From contig NC_091227.1 of assembly GCF_040958095.1 (NCBI RefSeq), positions 20,094,819-20,158,818 of the forward strand: DNA of 64,000 nt. Reading direction: 5' to 3'. Each line of letters opens with the position of its first letter. Position 1 is the first letter of the stretch. Below are positions 55,382 through 64,000 of this stretch, piece by piece. This DNA comes from Procambarus clarkii (taxonomy: Eukaryota > Arthropoda > Malacostraca > Decapoda > Cambaridae). A program made the translations under genes and the position numbers. Below the pieces are notes generated by a model, which saw nothing but the letters and a program-made list of their open reading frames with translations, was not told the DNA's origin and ran no database searches.

Positions 55382-55428
<47 letters not shown>
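55382..55428. repeat. (GT)n microsatellite
   Basis: Uninterrupted run, bracketed by two direct copies of CACGTGATTAAAAATGTGAC (near 55310 and 55442). Confidence 0.95.
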
Positions 55429-55429
<1 letters not shown>

Positions 55430-55451
55430 CACGAAAATAAACACGTGATTA

Positions 55452-55634
55452 AAAATGTGACAGTGTCAGACCACGGAGGAAAATTGAAACAGGAATTTCC
55501 TAAAGTACTTTCGTGTATTAATACATCTTCAGAAGGAGTCAAGATGTATTAGATGACTCCTTCTGAAGATGTATTAATATACGAAAGTACTTAAGGAAAT
55601 TCCTGTTTCAATTTTCCTCCGTGGTCTGACACTG

Positions 55635-55638
<4 letters not shown>
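55452..55638. repeat. Long fold-back, arms about 84 bp
   Basis: CAGTGTCAGACCACGGAGGA ... ATCTTCAGAAGGAGTC then the inverse GACTCCTTCTGAAGATGTAT ... TCCTCCGTGGTCTGACACTG, with a short centre AAGATGTATTAG. Near-perfect arms. Confidence 0.9.

Positions 55639-55690
<52 letters not shown>
55639..55690. repeat. (AT)n microsatellite
   Basis: Long TA run directly after the fold-back. Confidence 0.95.
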
Positions 55691-55695
<5 letters not shown>

Positions 55696-55761
55696 ATATA
55701 CACATACATGTATAATGTGCATGTCCAGTATACACATACACACATGTATAGTGTCTGCATA

Positions 55762-55925
55762 GGGCCCCTCGCGGCTGAGTGGACAGCACTCCGGTGGTCG
55801 TAGTCCTAAGGGCCCAGGTTCAATTCCCGGCCTAAGCGGAAACAAATGGGCAGAGTTTCTATCTTCCTCATGCCCCTGTTCACCTAGCAGTAAATAGGTA
55901 CCTAGGAGTTAGACTTCTTCTACGG
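55762..55925 (+). mobile_element. tRNA-headed SINE, family A subfamily
   Basis: CCCCTCGCGGCTGAGTGGAC, GGTTCAATTCCCGGCC, GGAAACAAATGGGCAGAGTT, CACCTAGCAGTAAATAGGTA. The 3' part is lost. Confidence 0.75.
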
Positions 55926-56494
55926 GGATGTATATGTGCATGTGTGTTGGAGAGAAATAAATGTAATAGATATAATAGAGGAAAATAGACGGTTAGAAAG
56001 CCAGGGTCCAAGAGCTAATAGGTGGATTCTGCAGACACAAATAGTGTCTACAATGGGTTGAAATGAAGCATGTGTTGCATCACATAGTACCCTGGGATGG
56101 GGTGTCTCCGGGCGTGTAGCCTCTCCCCATAATTCCGGCACCGGCGCAGGACGGCCACCCGCCCCCAGCTCCCGTTTCTAATATCGACGTGAATCCTATT
56201 CTTAAAGGGGAGTCTGCTAGTCAGCCAGTCACCGCATGAGAGTCGGGCAGTGAGGGCTGTGAGAGTGCTCCCGGACACCATAAGTCCTTATTAAACTGTC
56301 TGCGACACTTACTCTATTTTGGCCCTATTATTCTTTGGGAAAAAAATAAGGGCTCTTTGCCAGTGATCGGAAATAGGCTGTTTAATACTATTTTAACTCT
56401 GAGAAGTAATATATTATCGTTAGCTGTGATATATGGTTAATTCGATAATAACAAAATTGTAATTATAAAGAAATAATTGTCGGTTGTGGGCCAC
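55926..56494. other. Possible upstream region of the 56495 exon
   Basis: 56090-56290 is GC-richer with CpGs (GGCACCGGCGCAGGACGG), read openly on the minus strand for 78 codons without a known domain. Could be promoter-proximal DNA or an unrecognised repeat. Confidence 0.25.
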
Positions 56495-56622
56495 ATGGTG
56501 GTGACGGCGGCAGTTGGTGAGGGGGACGAGGGGGCGGGTGGAGAGGGGTCACCTCTCGACCCCACTGACCTTAACAAACCCAAGTCTCCAGTAGATGTTG
56601 TGGTCAAAGTATCACACAAACA
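56495..56622 (+). CDS. Candidate first coding exon, unknown product
   Basis: ATG in a good context (gggccacATGG) opens 42 codons plus two bases and stops at a strong donor GTAAGT at 56623: MVVTAAVGEGDEGAGGEGSP, LDPTDLNKPKSPVDVVVKVS, HK. The exon is GC- and CpG-rich against AT-rich surroundings, as is usual for first exons. Unspliced, the frame ends at a TAA overlapping the donor, so the reading only makes sense if spliced. It may be the start of a gene running to the right, or an alternative start of the 52-54 kb gene. I do not recognise the protein. Confidence 0.4.
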
Positions 56623-56949
56623 GTAAGTATTAGGCTTAGTAAAGTACCACTACCACCACTACCTATTTTAGTTTGCCACAATTCATATATCCACTATATC
56701 ATTGTTGACATGGTAGGGAGGCCTAGCGTGGGGGACAGTTACTATATATATATACTGTATATATATCAATACTCTTGACTCCTGAAGGATTTGAACCTGG
56801 TCAGCCAGGGCCTCTTGACACGCCTAGGGGCATGGAGGCCCTTGCTAGTGTCTGCAGAATCGAGCTATAAGCTCTTGGTCCCCGCCTTTCTTGCCGAAAT
56901 AGTTTTTCCTCTATTATGTCTATTACATATATTTCTCTATAACACACAT

Positions 56950-57110
56950 CTCCAGGAAGCAGCCCGAAACAGCTGTCTGGCTTCCAGGTACCTATTTATT
57001 TATTTACCTATTTACTGCTATATGAACAGAAGTATCAGGTGAAAGAAACTTTGCCCATTTGTTTCTGCCTCAGCCGGGAATCGAACCCGGGCACTAGAAC
57101 TAAAGTCTGA
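56950..57110 (-). mobile_element. tRNA-headed SINE, family A
   Basis: Inverted: CCAGGAAGCAGCCCGAAACA, GAAACTTTGCCCATTTGTTT, GGGAATCGAACCCGGGCAC. A (TTTA) expansion interrupts it near 56998. Confidence 0.75.
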
Positions 57111-57174
57111 CACTATTAATTACTTTATACACAACTAATTATCACAAAGTATACTTGATTTTATCATCATCATA

Positions 57175-57230
57175 CAAGAGTTCATACATTCTTGTACAGC
57201 CACTAGCATGCATAGCGTTTCGGGCAGGTC
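57175..57230 (-). mobile_element. Retroposon core fragment
   Basis: Minus strand: CCTGCCCGAAACGCTATGCA, TGCTAGTGGCTGTACAAGAA. Confidence 0.6.
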
Positions 57231-57271
57231 CTTAATCTTAGTTTTCGACCCGCCAAATCGTTTATCTACCA

Positions 57272-57535
57272 GGGGGCCAGATTCACGAAGCAGTTACGCA
57301 AGTACTTAGAACGTGTACATCTTTCTTAAATTTTTGACGCCTTTGGTTACATTTATTAAACAGTTACAAGCATGAAAATTTCCCAAACAACTGTTGCTAT
57401 TGTTATAAACAACCTCCTGGTCCTTCGGAGCTCATTAACTGTTCCTTAATTGTAAACAAAGCCGCCAAAGATTGAGAAAAGATGTTGCAGATTCGTAAGT
57501 GCTTGCGTAACTGTTATGTGAATCTGGCCGCAGGT
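57272..57535. mobile_element. Palindromic fold-back element, copy 3
   Basis: GGGGGCCAGATTCACGAAGC to GTGAATCTGGCCGCAG, same core (CTCCTGGTCCTTCGGAGCTC) as the copies at 3713 and 4269. Confidence 0.75.
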
Positions 57536-57675
57536 ACCCATTCACTGCTGGATGAACAGAGGCGTATAGTTAGGGATTAGCGCCGTAGTTAACTTTTCCC
57601 GGCCAGGATACGAACCCAGGCAAACTCACTGGTGCAGCTCGGAGCGAGTATCTTACCACTGCGCCACGGAGACTG
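57536..57675 (-). mobile_element. tRNA-headed SINE remnant
   Basis: GGATACGAACCCAGGCAAAC with GCGCCACGGAG reads, inverted, as a tRNA-like head with A and B boxes; body CCATTCACTGCTGGATGAAC. Confidence 0.55.
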
Positions 57676-57879
57676 CTGGATCATCATCATCTTTTCATAA
57701 TTGTCAAAATGTTTAAGTGAATAATGGGATCACTTTGGATCACTGTATTTTATGTAACTTTGGCTGCCGTGGTGGTATTTTTTTCGAGAATTAATTTGAA
57801 TTTAAATATGAGGTTGCTATTGGTCATTACACACAGATCACACTAACGTGATGCATGAAATGAACAAATCAAATGAACA

Positions 57880-57965
57880 TCAAATGAACAAATGATTAAG
57901 GCAGTGTCTGGGATGCTCCCGGACGCAGGTTCGAATCCTCGTCAGGGCCCTTGTGGATTTGTTGC
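57880..57965 (+). mobile_element. tRNA-related SINE, family C
   Basis: AAGGCAGTGTCTGGGATGCT, CCCGGACGCAGGTTCGAATC, CTCGTCAGGGCCCTTGTGG. Confidence 0.7.
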
Positions 57966-58365
57966 TATTGGTCAGTTATGTAAAACAGTAATGGTTGACC
58001 CTGGAGTGGCGATTTAGGGGCTAAATGTATAATTTAGCTAATCTAATCTAGTTATAATTTATAATCTATTGTAATTATTTTAAAATAGAAACATTTAGAA
58101 CCAATTTTTGCTTTGCCATTGATGAAACCTAATCTCGACCGTTGCTTGTTCCTCATTGCACAACTTACGATTATTATTGTTTATTATTCAACATTAAAAT
58201 TATTATTATTATTGCAATTGTTAATATTGTCAAGCGTGCCAAAGACATGCGTTTGGGAACTGTAAACAGCTGATAAAAATAGTCTATAAATATGAGCTCC
58301 AGACGCTTTAGGCTAGTGAGACTGCGTAGCTTGGCGGGTACATAGTGGGTAAATGACGAAGCTGT
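57966..58365. other. No gene seen
   Basis: AT-rich with an (ATT)n stretch near 58195-58215. Confidence 0.4.
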
Positions 58366-58369
58366 ATTA

Positions 58370-58905
58370 TGTATACATGGTATGGTAGGGAGACCACGTA
58401 GGCATGGCCAGGGGTATTATGTATACATTGTATGGTAGGGAGACCACGTAGGCATGGCCAGCCAGTATTATGTATACATTGTATGGTAGGGAGACCACGT
58501 AGGCATGGCCAGCCAGTATTATGTATACATTGTATGGTAGGGAGACCACGTAGCCATGGCCAGGCAATATTATGTATAAATTGTATGGTAGGGAGACCAC
58601 GTAGCCATGGCCAGGCAATATTATGTATACATTGTATGGTAGGGAGACCACGTAGGCATGGCCAGGGGTATTATGTATACATTGTATGGTAGGGAGACCA
58701 CGTAGGCATGGCCAGCCAGTATTATGTATATATTGTATGGTAGGGAGACCACGTAGCCATGGCCAGGCAATATTATGTATAAATTGTATGGTAGGGAGAC
58801 CACGTAGCCATGGCCAGGCAATATTATGTATACATTGTATGGTAGGGAGACCACGTAGGCATGGCCAGGGGTATTATGTATACATTGTATGATAGTGAGA
58901 CCGAG
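58370..58905. repeat. ~51-bp minisatellite, ten copies, with higher-order order
   Basis: TATTATGTATACATTGTATG, GTAGGGAGACCACGTAGGCA, TGGCCAGGGG. Three variants (ending GGGG, GCCAG, GCAA) follow the order a-b-b-c-c-a-b-c-c-a. Confidence 0.93.
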
Positions 58906-59479
58906 AATTTGAAAATTCTTATTATCTAGAGATACATTAATGACAAAATCATTAAAACGACCAATGGTTGTAAAGGACAAGATTTTTGCAAGGTAGAGCA
59001 TGATTGTAAAGTTCAAGTAAGTTTATAGATAATAAAATATCAATAAAGGATAGAGTAGCTTAGGTTGTTTTCTACCCTCTATTACATGTCCCTCAAAGGT
59101 GGCTCACAAATCCATACAGGTTGTTAAGACACATTACATCGACAGTTTCCCCCGTGGCCCTCCTCACCTTTTCATCAACAGCCCCATATGACAATATTCT
59201 CACATGTGTAGGGATCCACATAAATCTTACCTTACAACCATTTTTTCGTTAGTTGCTCAATGTTCTCTTTACCCGTCCACACTATGTTGATTACTCTCCC
59301 TATACTCTTTTGTCTCCAGCGCTCTGTGATCTAGTTCCCATACATGATGAACTGCGAGTGATACTTGAGTTTTATTCATTTGAGAGCCCTGGTAGCTTCA
59401 ACTTGTCTACTGGTTTTGTTACCCCCATGCTAGTGTTGGACCTGTTTCATGGTGATGGATAATGGGTCTGCTAGTTCGT
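58906..59479. other. No gene seen; decayed repeat likely
   Basis: 59080-59470 has no open exon with splice sites. It directly precedes the retroposon tail at 59480, so it may be its 5' body. Confidence 0.3.
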
Positions 59480-59612
59480 GTATAGTTCAAGAACTATATG
59501 TTTAACCTTCTCTAACCCTGTCCATGGAGGACAGAAGAAAAATGTATATATGCTGGTTAGCATTGTAAATGTGTGGCCACGTCTGTGGTAGAAAATAATA
59601 ATAATAAAAAAA
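59480..59612 (+). mobile_element. Retroposon 3' end with (AAT)n tail, copy 2
   Basis: AGAACTATATGTTTAACCTT, CTCTAACCCTGTCCATGGAG, GTAAATGTGTGGCCACGTCT, AAAATAATAATAATAAA; matches 43140-43292. Confidence 0.75.
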
Positions 59613-59799
59613 AGTTCGTGTATGCCCTTTTTCTGCTCTTCAAATTTACATGAGAGTTCCATTCTAGAGACACTTTTTAGGCTCTGGTTAATCAAGATTA
59701 TAGTTTTATGTAGAAGCCGTGTGTAAGGTTGTATACGGAACAGTGTTTCTAGCCCTAAGTATACTTGTGTATCTCTGGCTTTCTGGGCAAGCATATTAC

Positions 59800-59937
59800 A
59801 TTGTCAGCAGCAGGCGGTGAGTCACAATAACGTGGGCTAAAGTATGATGAAACACAATCGACTTGAGAATGGTCCAGGACGGACCGAAACGTCGTCGTCC
59901 CTTCACCTTCTAGTGTGTGGTCTGGTCATCACATTGT
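59800..59937. repeat. Dispersed repeat with CCGAAACGTCGTCG, copy 3
   Basis: GTGAGTCACAATAACGTGGG then CGACTTGAGAATGGTCCAGG, ACCGAAACGTCGTCGTCCC, CTAGTGTGTGGTCTGGTCA. The CACAATAACGTGG end is on the opposite side from the copy at 40640. Confidence 0.8.
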
Positions 59938-60327
59938 CAGCACTTTAAAGCAGTAATTAGGATAGACGATGATAATTCGGCTATCTAACCGTTCAACTTT
60001 AAGATGGAGGCTGGGTTATCGACTCTTATTACCACCCTGTTGTGTTACCGTTGGGCTGACGTTCCTAACAGTCAGTGAGTGTTCTGTCTATACACCCGTT
60101 TCCCCCGTCTCCCCCCAGTGGCTGTATTGACAGAACCGTCACTGTATATGACCTAGGCTTGTTGGTGGTGTAGCAGACGTCACGTTATTAAAACAATGTT
60201 GTCTGCCAGTATGGTAGGAATTGCTGATTTTTAGAACCGGTGTCATCCTAACATTTGAATATTTGAATGCGAATGACAGTTGCACTAAGAAATCACATTA
60301 ACGTGATGTATCAGTGAGAAAATTAGT

Positions 60328-60422
60328 GGTAGCCATGAGGAGGCTTCGAACCTATGCAAGGCGTATGATTGGGGCTACCCAGAGCATAGGTTCGAATCCT
60401 CCACATGGCTCCCACTAATTTT
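60328..60422. repeat. Fold-back of a tRNA-like sequence
   Basis: AAAATTAGTGGTAGCCATGA, GGAGGCTTCGAACCTATGC and inverse GCATAGGTTCGAATCCTCC, ACATGGCTCCCACTAATTTT around a ~27-bp centre. The right arm has a B box (GGTTCGAATCC). Confidence 0.85.
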
Positions 60423-60571
60423 ATCGTGAGAGACAGTTCTTTGACTCCACTCAAAATCATTAGTAGCCTTGCGTGTTTATTGTAATAATAATTGTATTGA
60501 TAATGTTATTGTCACCACCCCACACAAGCTGTAGTTCTGTCGTAAGATCAGTTTCAAATATTACATCTTGC

Positions 60572-60705
60572 GGTTACCTTGCTATGATTTCGGGACTTAG
60601 CGTCCCTGCGGCCCGGTCCTCGAGCAAGCCTCCTAGTTGCTGGACTGGTCAACCAGGCTGCTCGCAGCCTGACGTATGAATCACAGCCTAGTAGATCAAG
60701 CAACC
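60572..60705 (-). mobile_element. Retroposon end, family A-like
   Basis: GGTTACCTTGCTATGATTTC, GGGACTTAGCGTCCCTGCGG, then CTGGACTGGTCAACCAGGCT, a composite also common in decapods. Confidence 0.55.
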
Positions 60706-60839
60706 GGTTAATCTTGACTGCTAATCCCTCACTCTCTGACCTTTACTCTCCTCTCCCCTGACCTTCTCACTCTTGGGATACCCTTCCGGCACCTTCTCAC
60801 CCTTTCTCTTACTTCCCCTTCCCCTTCATCTCCCGCCCC

Positions 60840-60857
60840 CCTCTCTCTCTCTCTCTG
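60840..60857. repeat. (CT)n microsatellite
   Basis: Short run in a C/T-rich stretch 60720-60900. Confidence 0.8.
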
Positions 60858-60944
60858 ACCTAACCTGACCTTCACTTTAACTCTTACCTCCTGTCACACC
60901 CTAAGTCTCACTCCCAGTACCTGCTGTTGTCCTTGTAATGTCCT

Positions 60945-61336
60945 TGTGTTCTTATTATGTTCTTGCGTTGTTCTTGTATTGATTTTGCCGTGTCCTTGTG
61001 CTGTTCTTGTATTGATCTTGCCATGTCTTTGAATTGATCTTGCCATGTCCTTCCGTTGCCCTTGTATTGATCTTGCCATGTCCTTCCGTTGCCCTTGTAT
61101 TGATCTTGCCATGTCCTTCCGTTGCTCTTGTATTGATCTTGCCGTGTCCTTGTGCTCTCCTTGTATTGATCTTGCCGTGTCCTTGTGCTCTCCTTGTATT
61201 GATCTTGCCGTGTCCTTGTGCTCTCCTTGTATTGATCTTGCCGTGTCCTTGTGCTCTCCTTGTATTGATCTTGCCGTGTCCTTGTGCTCTCCTTGTATTG
61301 ATCTTGCCGTGTCCTTGTTCTGTCCTTGTATTGATC
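60945..61336. repeat. 33-bp minisatellite, about 12 copies
   Basis: TGTATTGATCTTGCCGTGTC plus CTTGTGCTCTCCT. The left part uses CCATG/CCGTTGCC units; the right part is homogeneous. Triplet length leaves frames open on both strands. Confidence 0.95.
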
Positions 61337-61349
61337 AAGTGTGGTAATA

Positions 61350-62030
61350 GGTTGTCTCTCACGGCTGGCAGTCGAGTGAGACCGCGTGCACCACCTTTCC
61401 TAACTGATCAATACATACACCAGTAATTTCGAGAGGGTTATTCTCCCCCTTGCTTGCCCCTGGAAATGGCATCACAACGCTGGCCAATAGGAACGATTCT
61501 CTGATCCGCTGACTAAGAGGAATAATTATCATTGGTGAGAACGTGAGGAAGGGGGGGGGGGAGATGTTGGCGGTTTGTCTGTTTGGGGTTGGGGGGTGTG
61601 GGAGGGGGGTTAGATCATGGGGGGGGGGGAGAAGGGGTTCAAAATGGGAATGCTCATCCTCCTGACCTTCCCTGCCCCCCCCCCCTCCCTGACACCATTA
61701 CCCATGAAACTTGTCCCATCAGCGTACCCTGGTATACTACCTGCCTCCTCGATTTACTTTCACTTTTGTCACGCCAGACCAGGTGACAGGCACATGATGC
61801 CCTAAGGGGGGGGGGATGGGCACATGATGCCCCAGGGGGGGGCGGGGTGGGGGGAGAGGTGGGGGTTCCCTACCACCAACTGCCCACATTCTGGGGCAGG
61901 AGGGCAGGTTGGCAGGCAGCACGGTACACCAGCACCACCAGCTAAGGAACCACCTACATAATGCCACCATCTCCCTGGCTGATGCAGTCAAAGTTCAGTT
62001 TATTAAGACTGTTCAGTTACATTCTTATAC
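61350..62030. other. No gene seen; several poly-G or G-rich tracts
   Basis: G runs at about 61550-61560, 61585-61635, 61806-61815 and 61833-61870. Nothing else recognised. Confidence 0.4.
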
Positions 62031-62034
62031 CATG

Positions 62035-62125
62035 TCGTAGCTCAGTCGATTAAGGCAGCGTCTGGGATGCTCTCGGACGCAGGTTCGAATCCTCGTCACG
62101 GCCCTTGTGGAGTTGTTCACTGTTC
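62035..62125 (+). mobile_element. tRNA-related SINE, family C, best head
   Basis: GTCGTAGCTCAGTCGATTAA, GGCAGCGTCTGGGATGCTCT, CGGACGCAGGTTCGAATCCT, CGTCACGGCCCTTGTGGAG. A box (TAGCTCAGTCG) and B box are both clear; no CCA-ready tRNA fold with a full acceptor stem, so not called a tRNA gene. Confidence 0.75.
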
Positions 62126-62480
62126 AGTTGTCACTTATATCCGTCCCTGGAAACCACATCTTCAACCTATTAAGATGTCTCTTGTTTAAAATGTGTACGA
62201 TCTCATTTCGGATTTAGCTACTCAGAACGAAGAGTCCATGTAGCACGGGCTATGGCGAGCCCGTAAAGGGTGTTGGGGTGCTTGATTCCTGCTTAAATCC
62301 CACTTTTGACACCCGTGCCGTCAACACCTGACTACACCATCTTACTTGACCAACGTGGCGCCGTTGTGTCCAGTGTTGCAGCCTTTCTGAGCTTGTCTGC
62401 TTTTGACACCGATCGCCCAGGCACTCCGTCGGTCCGGCCCGTTCTCTCCACCGGTCTCAACCGATGGAGAAAACGGCCAA
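62126..62480. other. No gene seen
   Basis: Mixed composition; an open stretch 62306-62480 runs into the next array and has no recognisable domain. Confidence 0.35.
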
Positions 62481-62752
62481 ACTGTCCTAATAGAATGAAC
62501 AGAAACTGTCGTAATAGAATGAACAGAAACTGTCGTAATAGAATGAACAGAAACTGTCGTAATAGAATGAACAGAAACTGTCCTAATAGATGAACAGAAA
62601 CTGTCCTAATAGATGAACAGAAACTGTCCTAATAGATGAACAGAAACTGTCCTAATAGAATAAACAGAAACTGTCCTAATAGAATAAACAGAAACTGTCC
62701 TAATAGAATGAACAGGAACTGCCTAATAGATGAACAGAAACTGTCCTAATAG
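62481..62752. repeat. 24/23-bp minisatellite, about 11 copies
   Basis: AACTGTCGTAATAGAATGAA CAGA at the left, 23-bp units (TAGATGAACAGA) in the middle and TAGAATAAACAGA at the right. Confidence 0.93.
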
Positions 62753-62946
62753 AATGCTTTATACTATCCTCCCAGTTAGGCACCCAAGCACCTACCAGGG
62801 GACCCACGACCAGAAAACGGGACATTATGTCAATTTCGCGAGCCTATAATTTTGTTGTACGACAGTTTTCGGTCTTAGGTTATGTATATACGCCCAAATG
62901 CGACGTGCTAGAGGAGGAGGGGTCACCGTGCTGGCGTCTCGTAGTA

Positions 62947-63215
62947 CTTACCTAATTGTATTTGCGGGGGTTGAGCTTTGGCTCTTTGGTCCCGCCTCTC
63001 AATTGTCAATCAACTGGTGTACAGATTCCTGAGCCTACTGGGCTCTATCATATCTACATTTGAAACTGTGTATGGAGTCAGCCTCCACCACATCACTGCC
63101 TAAAGCATTCCTTTTATTAACTACCCTGACACTGAAAAAATCTTTCTAACGTCTCTGTGGCTCATCTGGGTACTAAGTTTCCACCTGTGTCCACCTGTAG
63201 TGTGTGTACTTGGGA
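62947..63215 (-). mobile_element. LINE remnant, C-terminal end
   Basis: TTGCGGGGGTTGAGCTTTGG, CATATCTACATTTGAAACTG, GTATGGAGTCAGCCTCCACC; same family as 37480-37990. Confidence 0.75.
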
Positions 63216-63435
63216 CCTGCCGGAACAACCGTGGACATCTTCAAGAGGAAATTAGATTGTTTCCTCCAAGGAGTGCCGGACCAACCGGGCTGTGATGGGT
63301 ATGTGGGCCTGCGGGTCGCTCCAAGCAACAGCCTGGTGGACCAAACTCTCACAAGTCAAGCCTGGCCTCGGGCCGGGCTTGGGGGAATAGAAGAACTCCC
63401 AGAACCCCATCAACCAGGTATCAACCAGGTAACCC
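63215..63435 (+). mobile_element. LINE remnant: reverse transcriptase C-terminus
   Basis: Plus frame reads AGTTVDIFKRKLDCFLQGVP, DQPGCDGYVGLRVAPSNSLV. Same family as 13451-13770, joined here to a minus-strand LINE end of the other family. Confidence 0.75.
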
Positions 63436-63509
63436 AACTGGGTCACCAGGTCCAGGAAGGTAAAGTTCTTGACACGTGTCAAGTAGTGGAAGTCTTCCAT
63501 ATATAGTTA

Positions 63510-63600
63510 CCTAGGAACCACATATAGCAGGAGTGAAACCTTGGTTGGGCACGTTTGCCATCACCTGATGCCTCTGTTCACCTAGCAGTGCATACCTCAA
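63510..63600 (+). mobile_element. SINE family B fragment
   Basis: AGTGAAACCTTGGTTGGGCA, CACCTGATGCCTCTGTTCAC, CTAGCAGTGCATACC. Confidence 0.5.
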
Positions 63601-63671
63601 ACCGGGAGGTTTGAGAGTTGTTGTAGTTTGTATCTTATGAAGGGTCAGTACTTGGCCTATAGGGGCACCTT

Positions 63672-63850
63672 GATAAAGCTGTGGCGCAGCGGTCAGCGCT
63701 GTCAACCAACTGGTCGAGGGTTCGAATCCCCGGCAGGGTCGAGACAGCTAAGAAAGTCTCCTTACACCCGCTGCCTCTTGTTTACCGTAGCAGGATATAG
63801 GTACCTGGTTATTAGTCGACTGTTGTGGGTCGCATCCTGCCCAATGGTCA
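63672..63850 (+). mobile_element. tRNA-headed SINE, family E
   Basis: AAGCTGTGGCGCAGCGGTCA, GCGCTGTCAACCAACTGGTC, GAGGGTTCGAATCCCCGGCA, then CACCCGCTGCCTCTTGTTTA, GGTACCTGGTTATTAGTCGA, GGTCGCATCCTGCCC. A and B boxes present; the body shares the pattern of families A and B. Confidence 0.75.
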
Positions 63851-64000
63851 ACACTGCTCCTATTCGAGAACAAATTGAAATTCCCACCAATATATCAAAC
63901 ATAGGCTTCCTGTCCCTGATAACGGGAATGATATCAGATAACTGGCCTAATGATAGGGGTATCTTCCAACACATAAGTATGTACATCTTTGAAATCTTGT

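Noticed and set aside
56048-56281. Minus-strand Arg-rich protein
   Set aside because: One open stretch of 78 codons, no recognised family, no splice signals. Could be a decayed repeat.
60894-61426. Eleven-residue repeat protein over the 33-bp array
   Set aside because: Open on both strands because of unit length; no gene context.
62040-62110. Functional tRNA gene
   Set aside because: A and B boxes are present, but the sequence is the head of a SINE with other copies here, and the acceptor stem does not close as a tRNA.
63678-63742. Functional tRNA gene
   Set aside because: Good B box, yet it is followed by a SINE body (GGTACCTGG...GTCGCATCCTGCCC) without a terminator T run.

Overview
This window looks like nuclear DNA of a decapod crustacean, most likely a freshwater crayfish. 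That rests on three things: intron-rich animal genes, extreme minisatellite content, and many copies of tRNA-headed SINEs and non-LTR retrotransposon ends that I recognise as typical of decapods. No bacterial, organellar or CRISPR features are present. A run of 500 N at 14082-14581 marks a scaffold gap.

Layout. 1-13.8 kb is almost free of genes. It is a dense series of unrelated tandem arrays (units of 15-30 bp, CTG/CAG-rich blocks, G-rich blocks, CA and CTCA microsatellites) among SINE copies, decayed LINE pieces and two copies of a fold-back element. 14.8-19.6 kb (minus strand) carries the first four coding exons of RBM28, a nucleolar RNA-binding protein; its 3' half is missing towards the gap. 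20.3-27.2 kb (plus strand) carries RPS15 (ribosomal protein uS19) in four coding exons. The second intron, 5.1 kb, holds two copies of an apparently undescribed piggyBac-like non-autonomous element. RPS15 has one extra A in exon 3. 27.57-27.94 kb is a nearly perfect palindromic element with a 7-bp target duplication. 29.2-47.1 kb (minus strand) is a complete INTS7 gene (Integrator complex subunit 7) of 19 coding exons and 1010 codons. It has one GC-AG intron and a triplicated 5' splice site. 52.3-54.4 kb (plus strand) has two coding exons of an unrecognised gene whose N-terminus carries an acidic dileucine motif. 56.5 kb has one further orphan first-exon candidate. 57-64 kb is again repeats and minisatellites.

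Functionally the genes are housekeeping: rRNA processing (RBM28), the small ribosomal subunit (RPS15) and 3'-end processing or attenuation of Pol II transcripts (Integrator). RBM28 and RPS15 are divergent with about 0.84 kb between start codons. RPS15 and INTS7 converge. INTS7 and the dileucine gene diverge.

I see no clearly new multi-gene system. The strongest unexplained signals are the piggyBac-like family with internal repeats, the recurrent fold-back repeats, the INTS7 donor triplication, a SINE head expanded into a two-part minisatellite, and the conspicuous TACTGTA/TACAGTA motif in the AT-rich genic part.
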